This document shows, piece by piece, positions 45,501-53,450 of a stretch of 64,000 bases of DNA. The first letter of the stretch is position 1. Every line of letters begins with the position of its first letter. The DNA is from an uncultured Mediterranea sp. GTDB lineage: Bacteria; Bacteroidota; Bacteroidia; Bacteroidales; Bacteroidaceae. The notes beneath the pieces were generated by a model, which was not told where the DNA came from, ran no database searches, and saw only the letters and a list, made by a program, of their open reading frames with translations. Location: positions 23,102 through 87,101 of the forward strand of contig NZ_CABUOL010000014.1 of assembly GCF_902493215.1 (NCBI RefSeq), read 5' to 3'. Both the position numbers and the translations under genes were made by a program.

Positions 45501-46008
45501 TACAACGAATCGTAAACGAGCCGTCCACATCGGTACTTACACCTCTTGGGGTTCCTTTCACCTGAATAGCGGCTCCAGGCAATGGTTCACCTAAAGCATC
45601 TTTTACAATTCCTTTGATTTCTTTCCCATCTTTAGATTGCTGCACTACAGGAAGCGGAGCTTTCTTCTTCAACGTAATCTGCCGATTATTTACCGTATAA
45701 TCTACTCCGTATCCGACCAACAATTTATCCAATATCTGAGTAACCGTCTCATTGTTGGCTGTAACCGATACGACTTCCTTCGGATTAATCACTTTGTCTG
45801 AATAAAAAAACACAAATTCACTCTCTGCTTCAATCCGGTCGAATACAGACTGAATTTTGACACCGTTCATCGAGAAAGTAAAAAGGGTTTGTTGTGCGTA
45901 TGCTAAATCGTTGGCTAAAAGCACCGAAGAAATGCATACAAAGCTTAAAAAGAGCAGAAGTTTCACCTTTTTAACACTCCTGCCAAACATTTCTTGTTTG
46001 TTCTTCAT
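42592..46008 (-). CDS. susC-like: SusC-family TonB-dependent transporter with STN domain (PUL2)
   Basis: A 1,138-residue protein. Signal segment near 15-40, STN domain (about 42-112, FTFSMNGVKIQSVFDRIEAE), regulatory-like domain (about 128-200, GIVKDALGEPLPGAAIQVKG), DEVTVVAFAKQKK in place of the common VVVGYG motif, plug (FFIRGVTTFGTGKADPLILI), barrel and C-terminal strand FNFGINVNL. It would import glycan with the SusD and signal through FecR. A perfect antisense TACTTTTG box abuts its start codon. Confidence 0.96.
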   Translation of the reverse strand: MKNKQEMFGRSVKKVKLLLFLSFVCISSVLLANDLAYAQQTLFTFSMNGVKIQSVFDRIEAESEFVFFYSDKVINPKEVVSVTANNETVTQILDKLLVGYGVDYTVNNRQITLKKKAPLPVVQQSKDGKEIKGIVKDALGEPLPGAAIQVKGTPRGVSTDVDGSFTIRCKATDELIVTYLGMKDQTIKVGNKTEFLIVMEEAGDMLDEVTVVAFAKQKKESVIASVATVKPEELKVPSSNLTTAFSGRIAGMISYQTSGEPGQDNASFFIRGVTTFGTGKADPLILIDGVEMTTEDLARLTTDDIASFSIMKDANATALYGARGANGVILVTTKEGKEGKVNVSFRAEGSLSMPTEEMELADPVTYMRMHNEAVRTRDPLAALPYSTSKIVNTEKGTNPLLYPAIDWRDMLFNNHTFNQRYNLSISGGGKVARYYVSAAYNKDNGIIKMDKRNNFNNNISINKFVLRSNVNINVTKTTELIVRLHGAFDDYSGPLDGGSALYKKSMHANPVLFQPYYQPDEANQYAKHILFGNYDEGQYSNPYADMVKGYQEYSRSTMLAQFEAKQNLDFITKGLSVRALFNVNRYSKLGNSHSYNPFYYSYSESPDNPGVFKLNPLNPDDGTEYLAFKEGAREVTSTLYFESALSYNRSFADKHDVSGLLVYTMRDYVDSGASSLQAALPHRNVGLAGRFTYGFDKRYFAEFNFGYNGSERFAKNERFGFFPSFGLGWIVSNESFMEPTSAWLSKLKLKATYGLVGNDQIGNDNDRFFYLSQVNPNDDKRGFTFGEYFNYSRNGVSISRYEDPFITWEIGKKMNLGVELNLWDKLELQVDYFQEKRSNILQKRSYIPTTMGLQATPQANVGKAKSGGIDMSVDYSQYFGKDFWASFRGNFTYASSEYVEYEEPDYSDMPWLSRKGQKIKQEFGLVAERLFVDEEEVRNSPRQTFGEYGAGDIKYKDINGDDIIDDRDKVPIGFPTTPEINYGFGLSAGFKNWDISCFFQGSARSSFWIDAENTAPFVGGTAPRALLQYYADDHWSETNRDVYALWPRLTASENKNNTQRSTWFMRDGSFLRLKTVELGYSLPQRLVKKINFTNVRLYVTGTNLCVWSKFKMWDPELAGNCFNYPLQRVFNFGINVNL

Positions 46009-46015
46009 ACTTTTG
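46008..46015 (+). promoter_or_regulatory. antisense -7 type box touching the PUL2 susC start codon
   Basis: The plus strand reads TACTTTTG, a perfect TAnnTTTG match, sharing its first base pair with the A of the susC ATG. No clear -33 at the usual spacing. Confidence 0.5.
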
Positions 46016-46021
46016 TATCAA

Positions 46022-46105
46022 ATTATAAAACTACTTGGTAAATTAGATATGTTTTGTAATTTCGCGTCCGAATCATACTGGTACTATGATTCGGATGTTG
46101 TTTTT
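46022..46105 (+). ncRNA. candidate antisense small RNA opposite the PUL2 susC leader
   Basis: From the start point predicted by the box at 46008-46015 to a hairpin with an 11-bp perfect stem (46067-46077, TCCGAATCATA, with 46085-46095) and a 7-base loop, followed on the plus strand by TGTTGTTTTTG. Expected length is about 84 nt. The T-rich tail is on the strand opposing susC. Geometry matches the candidates in PUL1 and PUL3. Ends are estimates. Confidence 0.5.
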
Positions 46106-46155
46106 GTGTGTACTATGTTTTCATGGTCCTCCAGTTTTTAGGGTTTGTAAATCTA

Positions 46156-47256
46156 TTAATTGCTCACAAAATTATATCCGTTGTCTTTCATTTCATATCG
46201 CAAACCTGCCGTACTACAAATAGCAGACAATACACTTTCTATAGGTTCATTAATATCCAATTTCCCGTACAGACGAATGCCACGCACCCGAGAATCACAA
46301 CTGAAAGGTATTCCATAGAAGCGGTTCAACTTACGGACAGCCTGATCCACCGTTTCACCGTCGAACACCAGCATGCCTTCACGCCACAAGATATATCGGT
46401 CTACATCCACGACATCCTTCATCTTATACTGACCCTGTACCAATATGGTCCGTTCGTCGGGCTTCATCCGTACCACGTGCTTGTGCTGGTCTTCCACCTC
46501 CACAACACCACGCTGGAGCACCACTTCCGTACGGGCATCCGAATCATAAGCACGAACATTGAAGGCTGTACCCAATACACGAACGTCGCAACGAGAGGTA
46601 CGGACCACAAACGGAGTACCTTTGTCTGTTTTCTTCACGTCAATAAAGATTTCTCCATTGACAAAAATCTCACGTTTTTCTTCCGGAAAAACAGTCGGAT
46701 AGACCACCTCGCTACCTGCATTAACATCAAGGACAGAACCATCTGAAAGCGCCAGCCGTATGTGTTTGCCCAGCGGAACCAGCAAACGGTTGTATTTCAC
46801 TTCTTCCTGCGCTTTATCCGCCGTACTTTCCTTTGTTGCAATATTTACTCCTTCGGCAGGAACTTCCAAACGCTTGTCATCGGCATAGGCCAAACCCTCA
46901 CGGTCGTAGGTTACCGATTGCGTTTTTTCCTGCAAAGCGATACTAGCCCCCGATGAGGTAACCAATCGGACACTGTTCGACTTTTCTGCATCTACCTGCT
47001 GCCGACCGGCTACATACTCCATCAAATCCGCACTGGTACGCTTTTCCAAAGGAAGTAGGAACAGCACGCCGACCAAAACAGCTGCAGCAACACTACTCCA
47101 CGTCATCAGACGACGCAGTTTCTGCTGACGATGCCGATGAACAATGCGTTGCCATACTTCCTCCCGTTGCAGGGGATGCTGTACATCCTCCTGTTCGCGC
47201 AAGAAAGCGAGCAGTTGTTCACCCAACATATTTTTCTTCGAATCGGTATGCTTCAT
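46156..47256 (-). CDS. FecR-family anti-sigma factor (PUL2)
   Basis: Starting at 47256 (MKHTDSKKNMLGEQLLAFLR) gives 366 residues; the longer frame to 47316 adds a basic stretch with no support. A cytoplasmic helical segment (about 1-58) is followed by a transmembrane helix near 60-80 (WSSVAAAVLVGVLFLLP). The FecR domain has YNRLLVPLGKHIRLALSDGS, VFPEEKREIFVNGEIFIDV and VRVLGTAFNVRAYD. The C-terminal region (FDGETVDQAVRKLNRFYG) is the STN-contact part by family knowledge. It lies 300 bases from the sigma gene, wider than in PUL1, and that gap includes a tandem repeat. Confidence 0.93.
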   Translation of the reverse strand: MKHTDSKKNMLGEQLLAFLREQEDVQHPLQREEVWQRIVHRHRQQKLRRLMTWSSVAAAVLVGVLFLLPLEKRTSADLMEYVAGRQQVDAEKSNSVRLVTSSGASIALQEKTQSVTYDREGLAYADDKRLEVPAEGVNIATKESTADKAQEEVKYNRLLVPLGKHIRLALSDGSVLDVNAGSEVVYPTVFPEEKREIFVNGEIFIDVKKTDKGTPFVVRTSRCDVRVLGTAFNVRAYDSDARTEVVLQRGVVEVEDQHKHVVRMKPDERTILVQGQYKMKDVVDVDRYILWREGMLVFDGETVDQAVRKLNRFYGIPFSCDSRVRGIRLYGKLDINEPIESVLSAICSTAGLRYEMKDNGYNFVSN

Positions 47257-47556
47257 ACTTTTAATTTTTTGGCGTCTTTTATCCATAAGAGTGCCATATT
47301 GCATTTTACTCCTCACTTTTTTGTCGTTTTTTTAATGAAATCTGGTAAATTTGTTTTTTGGTATACCGACACTGAAACCATGAAATGAAAGTGAAAGCTA
47401 TACCTCTTTCACCAAAATCTATTGTATTACAACCACTTGAAATACGACGAAGGGGTGAAACCACTTCTAGACAACTACACACTAATAACTATTGCGTCAC
47501 CGCAACTACCCACTTTAGTATGCTAACTGCCCACTTTGGAAAGCTAACTACCTACA
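47257..47556. other. 300-base gap between the PUL2 sigma and fecR genes
   Basis: No gene is supported here. It holds a plus-strand TAAATTTG box (about 47345-47352) without a following reading frame, and the first two and a half units of the 21-bp tandem repeat at the sigma end. Confidence 0.5.
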
Positions 47557-47566
47557 TTAGAAAAGT
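47504..47566. repeat. three tandem 21-bp imperfect repeats
   Basis: Units at 47504-47524, 47525-47545 and 47546-47566 share AACTxCCxACxTTxG. The last unit runs into the 3' end of the sigma gene, so the repeat array contributes its final codons. Confidence 0.7.
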
Positions 47567-48141
47567 AACATGAGCTTTCGTAATTTGGCCACCGCTCTGC
47601 CAACCAGATTCATACCAGAATGAGGAGAAATATTCAGTACTTCCCCCAGTTCATTCCAATCCAGTTCTTTAATGAAACGCAGATAAATGGCGTGGCGCTG
47701 ATTGGCGTTCAATTGTCCATAAGCCTCTTGTAACTTATGCAATCGTTCTTTTGTCTGATCATCACTACCAAAACAATGGAAAAAATCCTCTTCGGAAACG
47801 GATAATTCGAACTCAAGTTCTTCCACCCTCGAATACCCCCCCCTCTCTTTTAAAGAAGCCAACAGATTGTTGCGCATAGACAGCAACAGATAAGCTTTAA
47901 CACTGCGGATAGGAGCAGTAGAATGCAAACTGAAAAGCGAAAGAAACAAATCCTGAATACAATCTTTCACTACATCTTCGTCTGAACATACATGCAGACC
48001 ATAATTATAGAGGAAATCGAAATATCTTTGATACAAAAGGGACACAGCTTCGTCGTCTTTGTGCAGCATCCGCTCCCAAAGCTCCTCATCGCTCCAATTT
48101 TCCTTGTCCGAAATCAGGTGTGTTCCTCGCATAGTCCGCAT
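47557..48141 (-). CDS. ECF RNA polymerase sigma factor (PUL2)
   Basis: Region 2 is seen at about 35-85 (AVSLLYQRYFDFLYNYGLHV and CIQDLFLSLFS) and region 4 at about 135-185 (LNANQRHAIYLRFIKELDWN then ELGEVLNISPHSGMNLVGRA). The TATATTTG box at 48157-48164 overlaps the first in-frame Met at 48159, so the start is taken at 48141; Met 48132 is also possible. It should direct PUL2 expression when released by FecR. Confidence 0.92.
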   Translation of the reverse strand: MRTMRGTHLISDKENWSDEELWERMLHKDDEAVSLLYQRYFDFLYNYGLHVCSDEDVVKDCIQDLFLSLFSLHSTAPIRSVKAYLLLSMRNNLLASLKERGGYSRVEELEFELSVSEEDFFHCFGSDDQTKERLHKLQEAYGQLNANQRHAIYLRFIKELDWNELGEVLNISPHSGMNLVGRAVAKLRKLMLLF

Positions 48142-48156
48142 TATATATAAGCGGCA

Positions 48157-48164
48157 CAAATATA
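48157..48164 (-). promoter_or_regulatory. -7 type box for the PUL2 sigma gene
   Basis: The minus strand reads TATATTTG, 15 bases upstream of the ATG at 48141, giving a very short leader. Confidence 0.5.
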
Positions 48165-48244
48165 GTTTTTTTCTTAATAAAATCCAATTCTATTACTTTT
48201 TAACACACTGGAATTCCAACACACAGTAGAAATGTCACATATCC

Positions 48245-48309
48245 TTATACATGATATCACACGGACTATCGACAAATCGGTAGAATAATCTGTGCGATAT
48301 CATGTATAA
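48245..48309. repeat. 65-base extended inverted repeat between GH20 and sigma genes
   Basis: Outer arms of 14 bp (48245-48258, TTATACATGATATC, with 48296-48309) are perfect. Pairing continues imperfectly inward (CACACGG with CTGTG; CTATCGA with ATCGGTAG). No T tract follows in either direction, so it is more likely an operator or RNA structure than a simple terminator. Confidence 0.65.
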
Positions 48310-48317
48310 AAAAGACT

Positions 48318-49886
48318 TTACCCGTTCTTCAACGGATCATCCTTATCCGGCGAGCCAGGTTCAGGAGTAGCAGACGGATTGAACGGATTGAAATAATAGA
48401 TGCCTTCTTCGTCAAGCAGACGGAGATAGCGGGGCAGCTTCTGCATGAAGAGGCTACATTCTTTAGCCTGAACCGGCGTCCAGCCTGCCTCGGCCACCGC
48501 TATCAGACGGGGGAAGGTCATAAAGTCCAATCGCTTGGCATCGGCAACACGTTCCGTCCAAAGATTGAACTGAAGCCCCAATATCTGTTTTTCATATCCT
48601 TGAAACAGATTCACAAGCGGTTCGGGGAAACGGTAAATGTCTTCTATCGGATTATAACCATTCCACATGCGTCCCACTTTATGAGTGCCATATTGGACAA
48701 AATCGGCATACAACGGCCGGCGAGGGGTCAGAATCACCCGATAACCATTCTCAAGAGCCTTTACCAACTGGTATTTCCGGTCGTGACGCCACCACATGAT
48801 GACCGCCTTTTCGGGAGATACACCTGCATCTACCATCTCATCCCAACCAATCAGCGTCTTGCCTTTCGAAGCCAGGATGTCGGCCACCCTACGGATGAAG
48901 TAATGTTCCAGTCCCACTTCATTGCCCAGCTTCTTGTCTTGGATAAATTGTTGGATTTCAGGATCGGTATACCAGCTCTGATTGCCGTAATGCACTTCGT
49001 CACCTCCAATATGGATATAAGGGGAAGGGAACAACGTAATCAGCTCGTCCAACACATTGCTGATGAATTCAAACGTTTCTTCCTTGCACGGATGGAACGT
49101 GAAATGTTTCCATTTACCTTCGCCTCCACCGGATATTTCGGGATAAGAACGGCATACGGCCGTTGCATGCCCGGGCATGTCAAACTCGGGGACAACCATG
49201 ATGTGGCGTTCGGCTGCATAGGCCACAATTTCCCGAATATCATCTTGGGTATAATAGGCAGCGGGGGCTTTCGGGTCATGCCAATTGCCGACAGCTCCTT
49301 CGGTCGTCAGCTTGGGATAACGCTTGATTTCGATGCGCCAACCGGGTTCGTCGGTCAGATGCCAGTGGAACACATTCATACGGAGCGAAGCCATGATGTC
49401 CAAGTATTGCTTGACTTTTTCTTTCCCGAAGAAATGGCGGCTTTCGTCCAACATGAAGCCACGCCATCCGTAACGGGGGGCATCCTCTATCCGGCAAGCC
49501 TGAACACGTCCTTTTCCCATACGTGCCAACTGGACGAAAGCTTCCTTGGCATAGAACAACCCCGAAGGAGAAGAAGCACGGAGCTTAACCTCTTCCGGAG
49601 TCACCACCAATGTATAGGCCTCATCCGACAGACCTGCAAGTTCATTCAGTTCCAGCAAGACTGTTCCGGAGGCCGATTCGTCAGTCATACAGGCTTTCAA
49701 AGCGTCCGACAGGGAAACCGACAGACGGTCGGCATAACCGCCGTTACCCTGTATCCGGATATTCTTTCCTACCACAAAAACACCTTTTCCACCCCGTGTA
49801 CGAGCCGGAGTAGGGAACAACGACTGTGCCAACAACGGCAATACCAGTCCACACAAGCAAACAATCGCAACAAGTTTCTTTTTCAT
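48318..49886 (-). CDS. GH20 beta-N-acetylhexosaminidase (PUL2, short form)
   Basis: A 522-residue secreted enzyme (signal ending LPLLAQ) with a GH20b domain and catalytic pair Asp296-Glu297 in HIGGDEVHYGNQSW. It lacks the chitobiase-type, F5/8C and PA14 C-terminal extensions of the other two GH20 enzymes here and ends soon after the barrel. It acts on terminal beta-GlcNAc or beta-GalNAc. The gene follows GH2 by 24 bases, so alternate removal of beta-Gal and beta-GlcNAc from LacNAc chains is a reasonable reading. Confidence 0.93.
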   Translation of the reverse strand: MKKKLVAIVCLCGLVLPLLAQSLFPTPARTRGGKGVFVVGKNIRIQGNGGYADRLSVSLSDALKACMTDESASGTVLLELNELAGLSDEAYTLVVTPEEVKLRASSPSGLFYAKEAFVQLARMGKGRVQACRIEDAPRYGWRGFMLDESRHFFGKEKVKQYLDIMASLRMNVFHWHLTDEPGWRIEIKRYPKLTTEGAVGNWHDPKAPAAYYTQDDIREIVAYAAERHIMVVPEFDMPGHATAVCRSYPEISGGGEGKWKHFTFHPCKEETFEFISNVLDELITLFPSPYIHIGGDEVHYGNQSWYTDPEIQQFIQDKKLGNEVGLEHYFIRRVADILASKGKTLIGWDEMVDAGVSPEKAVIMWWRHDRKYQLVKALENGYRVILTPRRPLYADFVQYGTHKVGRMWNGYNPIEDIYRFPEPLVNLFQGYEKQILGLQFNLWTERVADAKRLDFMTFPRLIAVAEAGWTPVQAKECSLFMQKLPRYLRLLDEEGIYYFNPFNPSATPEPGSPDKDDPLKNG

Positions 49887-49910
49887 ATCCCTAACAATAT
49901 ATCAATATGT

Positions 49911-51953
49911 TCAACGTACATTCCAGATCACCCGGTCGGTCTGCATCTTCTTCCCCTTACCGGCGCGAACCTCCACTACATTCTCGCCGGAAGAAAGACG
50001 AACATCCGGCCACTGGCAGGTAGCATAGGCGTCAGACTTGCAGGTTCCCACACTGACACCGTTCACAAACAATTCCACTTCGGGCATATTGGTGAAGACC
50101 ATGACCGACGTCTGAAGATTGGTGCGCTCGGTATGGCGACGGTTGGCTATATAGACCATCGGCTCCTCACGGTTCCAGTTGGCCTTATAAAAATAAAACG
50201 CATCTTTACGCACTTTACGGTCACGGGTTACCAGACCCTTGTCGTTCACACCCGAACGATCGCCCTCCGTACGGTGGGCCGCACCGAAATCGAACATGTT
50301 CCACACAAACGATCCCCAGACAAAAGGACGCTCTGCCAGCGCTTTCCAATTTTCCATGTGATAATAAGTCTGGTAATTCTCCGGATGCCAATAACCCGAT
50401 GAAATACCACGGACGATGCTGTCCTGCTGATGCCAAATACTGGCCCCGGCACCATATTCACTGATTCCGATTCTCAGTTGCGGGAAAGCCTTATGTGTGG
50501 CGTCCAGGAATTTACCCATATCCGAAGGTTCGCCGCCATACCAGCCGAAATACTGATTCCAGGCAATGACATCGCTGACCATGCCGATGGGATCTTTGGC
50601 CGAGATGTTGCTGGCCGCTGTCGTCAGTCGGGTAGGATCTTCCTTGTGGGCCAGTTCGTTCAGTTCACGAACATATTCGGTAGGATTATCGCCATGCGTC
50701 TTCAGTTCGTTGAACAAGCCCCAGAAACAGATGGACGGATGATTGAAGTGCTGCCGGATGAGTTCTTTCAACTGTTCACGGCCATTGGCACGGAAACTTT
50801 CCTGATTCACAAAGCCACGGTCCAGATAGCCGCCGGGACCTACAAAGGGGATTTCAGCCCAAGTGACAAAGCCGTAACGGTCCATCAAGTCATACATGTA
50901 GGAAGCTTGCGGATAATGGGCCAGACGGACGGCGTTGACTCCCATTTCGGCCATCAGTGCGGCATCTTCTTCATGATGTACCTTACGCAGAGCGTTTCCC
51001 ACTTCATTTCGTTCCTGATGGCGGCATACACCCTGAAGCTTCAGGTGTTCGCCGTTCAAGAAGAAGCCTTCCTCGGCATCCACCCGATAGAACCGCAATC
51101 CCAAAGGCTGGCAGATGCTGTCGGTCACCACTCCGTTTTCCGACAACGTCACTTCGGCCCGATACAGGAACGGATCCTTACGGCCGTTCCACAAACGGGG
51201 ATTCTCAAGCTGAACATCCATGAACTCAACACTTTCGCCCGGCACAACGGATACTTCGCGCTGCTGTTGCCATACGACCCGGTCTTCCTCCCAGATTTTT
51301 AAAGCCAACTGACGATTCTCGGATGCGGACGTACCGTTGGACAAACAAATTTTGGCACGCACCTTTGCCTGCTCTTTGCTAACCTCTTCCTGAATCAGAT
51401 AGACACCCGGAGACGCATAATCCGTCAGCGAGATGTTCACGTCATCCGTCACCACCAGATGAACGTCCCGATAGATGCCACCATAGAAATTGAAATCACC
51501 GACCAGCGGCATGATATCAAGCTGCAGCGCATTGTTGACACGTACGAGCAGCTGATTCTTCTTTCCATAACGGACTTTATCGGTAATTTCGAAGACAAAA
51601 GCTCCATACCCTCCACGGTGTTCACCCACATGTACATCGTTTACAAACACATTGGCCACCGTATTGGCGCCTTCGAAGCGGAGGAACAACCGTTTTCCCT
51701 GCCAGGCAGAATCGATAAACAAGTCTTTCGTATAATTTCCCACTCCCCGATAGTAATCCGAACGGGCATCCGCATCCAACGCATTCCAGGTATGCGGCAG
51801 ATGAACCAACTGCGCACTGCCCCTCTGTACCTGATGACTGAACCGGAACATCCAATGGTCATTAATCAACAAATCCTTCCGCCCGGCAAAGACTGACGTA
51901 CCAAGCAATAAAGCAACAAGAACTAAAAAAAAGTGTTTCATAAACGATAGCAT
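49911..51953 (-). CDS. GH2 family beta-galactosidase-like enzyme
   Basis: A 680-residue secreted protein with the GH2 order: N-terminal sugar-binding jelly roll (about 35-200), immunoglobulin-like domain (about 205-310) and barrel. The acid/base is Glu416 in WGLFNELKTHG and the nucleophile Glu499 in GISEYGAGAS. A further beta-strand region ends in ENVVEVRAGKGKK. In the mucin setting a beta-galactosidase is most likely, though GH2 also contains beta-mannosidases and glucuronidases. A start at Met5 (51941) would serve as well. It is 13 bases after the BNR_4 gene. Confidence 0.9.
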   Translation of the reverse strand: MLSFMKHFFLVLVALLLGTSVFAGRKDLLINDHWMFRFSHQVQRGSAQLVHLPHTWNALDADARSDYYRGVGNYTKDLFIDSAWQGKRLFLRFEGANTVANVFVNDVHVGEHRGGYGAFVFEITDKVRYGKKNQLLVRVNNALQLDIMPLVGDFNFYGGIYRDVHLVVTDDVNISLTDYASPGVYLIQEEVSKEQAKVRAKICLSNGTSASENRQLALKIWEEDRVVWQQQREVSVVPGESVEFMDVQLENPRLWNGRKDPFLYRAEVTLSENGVVTDSICQPLGLRFYRVDAEEGFFLNGEHLKLQGVCRHQERNEVGNALRKVHHEEDAALMAEMGVNAVRLAHYPQASYMYDLMDRYGFVTWAEIPFVGPGGYLDRGFVNQESFRANGREQLKELIRQHFNHPSICFWGLFNELKTHGDNPTEYVRELNELAHKEDPTRLTTAASNISAKDPIGMVSDVIAWNQYFGWYGGEPSDMGKFLDATHKAFPQLRIGISEYGAGASIWHQQDSIVRGISSGYWHPENYQTYYHMENWKALAERPFVWGSFVWNMFDFGAAHRTEGDRSGVNDKGLVTRDRKVRKDAFYFYKANWNREEPMVYIANRRHTERTNLQTSVMVFTNMPEVELFVNGVSVGTCKSDAYATCQWPDVRLSSGENVVEVRAGKGKKMQTDRVIWNVR

Positions 51954-51966
51954 ATATTTTAATAAA

Positions 51967-53274
51967 TCATTTCCACTTATAAAGCATCAACCGGCTTGGA
52001 GCAGGAAGTTCTCCCTGGGGTTTCCTGTCCCGATTGGCAGGCAATGTCTCCCAACGCAGCAAATAATCCCCCTTCACAATAACTCTTGGCTGCATGCCGG
52101 GGAAAGAAGATTCCAGTTTGTTATATTCTTCCGGATAGGAAGACCGAGCCTCCTGCTTGCCAATTACCTCGAAAGTCTTTTCATCAAAAACAATTTCTCC
52201 CCTGCCCTCCTTGATATGCCGGTATCCGAAAGCCATTTTCCCGTCACCAAGCGACCTGGGCGCAAAAATGTCCAGTTCTGTTTTCATAGAACCACCGCCT
52301 TCAAACTGCCAGCGGTATTTCCAATCCGTCAATTGCCTGCTGTACCAGCCATTTTTGTCATAGCGGGCCACAAACAGCTGATTGTTTCCATCTTTGTCAT
52401 ACTTATGATAACCGATTATGGGATTGTTTTCCGAATCAAAACCCAACTTAATGCCTGGATTGAACAGCCCTCCCTTGACCGGAGTCGCATCCACATAAAA
52501 CTCTGCTTTCTCGAGCGTGATAGGCAAGTCCGTCTGTTTGCCGGCAGCATTCTCCCAATGTATCAGGTCCTTGCTTCTGGCATACGACAGCGTATGGTTG
52601 GTAGAGCAGTCGGGCGTCTCTCTCCAGACCCAAATCAAATGGTAATATCCATCTTTGCCCAAAGTGGGGCCCTGCATATAGGCATTCCTCTCTCCACGAC
52701 CGTCGGTCAGCGGTTTGTCCAGCAAGCGTTTCCAGCTTCGGGTTTCCACATTATATATATTATAAATTTCCGAGCCGTTACCGCTTCCACCGGTACGGTA
52801 ATGGAACAGAAGTTCGCCCTCGGGTGATTCCATAAAAACAGGATAAGTAACCCGTTTCTCATCCACTCCCGTCATCTGTTCCACCTTTTCCATAGCATGG
52901 ATATTATAAGGTTCCGTTGAACGGAAATAAATCAACGGGACGGCATGCATATTACCCGACACATGCAGATAACCTTCTTTATCAAAAGCCATGGTCACGT
53001 AGTTATGGCTGTCCCAACCGATTTTTGACGGCAAGACCTCGTATTCGCAGCGCCCGGTCTTCAAGTCGAAAACCGCCAAAGTCATTTGATGGATGGAATC
53101 GTAATAAGCCATGTAGAGCTTGTCATGCTTCTCGAGCATAGAGTACCCCACACGAAACGCGGACTCAACCGCCGAGATTTTCACACCTTCTGCCGGAAAT
53201 GTAAATTTCTCCTTCTGCTGACATCCCGCCAATTGCAGTATCAGGAGCAACAACAAACATCGTAACATTTTCAT
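51967..53274 (-). CDS. BNR_4-type seven-bladed beta-propeller lipoprotein, possible glycan lyase or hydrolase
   Basis: A 435-residue lipoprotein (LQLAGC, Cys18) with the BNR_4 pattern: RVGYSMLEKHDKLYMAYYDS, SHNYVTMAFDKEGYLHVSGN and YHLIWVWRETPDCSTNHTLS. The fold is shared by ulvan and glucuronan-type lyases and by some glycosidases acting on uronic acid or rhamnose. The conserved His/Tyr/Arg-rich face suggests catalysis, but no activity can be assigned. It heads the GH2-GH20 group and has its own promoter-like box. Confidence 0.78.
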   Translation of the reverse strand: MKMLRCLLLLLILQLAGCQQKEKFTFPAEGVKISAVESAFRVGYSMLEKHDKLYMAYYDSIHQMTLAVFDLKTGRCEYEVLPSKIGWDSHNYVTMAFDKEGYLHVSGNMHAVPLIYFRSTEPYNIHAMEKVEQMTGVDEKRVTYPVFMESPEGELLFHYRTGGSGNGSEIYNIYNVETRSWKRLLDKPLTDGRGERNAYMQGPTLGKDGYYHLIWVWRETPDCSTNHTLSYARSKDLIHWENAAGKQTDLPITLEKAEFYVDATPVKGGLFNPGIKLGFDSENNPIIGYHKYDKDGNNQLFVARYDKNGWYSRQLTDWKYRWQFEGGGSMKTELDIFAPRSLGDGKMAFGYRHIKEGRGEIVFDEKTFEVIGKQEARSSYPEEYNKLESSFPGMQPRVIVKGDYLLRWETLPANRDRKPQGELPAPSRLMLYKWK

Positions 53275-53359
53275 ATATTAAAAAATAATTGTTAGGACCT
53301 CCCCACCTATTTCTAAAAGTTTCTCATCAGGCCTGACACTCCCACAAGAATGTCTCCGA

Positions 53360-53367
53360 CAAAGATA
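53360..53367 (-). promoter_or_regulatory. -7 type box for the BNR_4-GH2-GH20 operon
   Basis: The minus strand reads TATCTTTG 86 bases upstream of the BNR_4 gene start. Confidence 0.45.
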
Positions 53368-53408
53368 AATTTTAATACCATAAGCGACAATAATCCAACG
53401 GAAAAAAT

Positions 53409-53416
53409 TATCTTTG
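53409..53416 (+). promoter_or_regulatory. -7 type box for the glycosyltransferase gene
   Basis: TATCTTTG on the plus strand, 34 bases before the ATG at 53451, divergent from the box at 53360. Confidence 0.45.
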
Positions 53417-53450
53417 TCCATCGAACAGCCTTTTTAATGAATTTCTTTTC

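Noticed and set aside
48600..50402. 600-residue plus-strand open frame
   Set aside because: It spans the antisense of two separate genes (GH20 and GH2) and crosses their boundary.
23905..53274. Heparan or chondroitin sulfate utilization locus
   Set aside because: GH89 and an iduronate-2-sulfatase-like protein are present, but there are no PL8, PL12, PL13 or GH88 genes.
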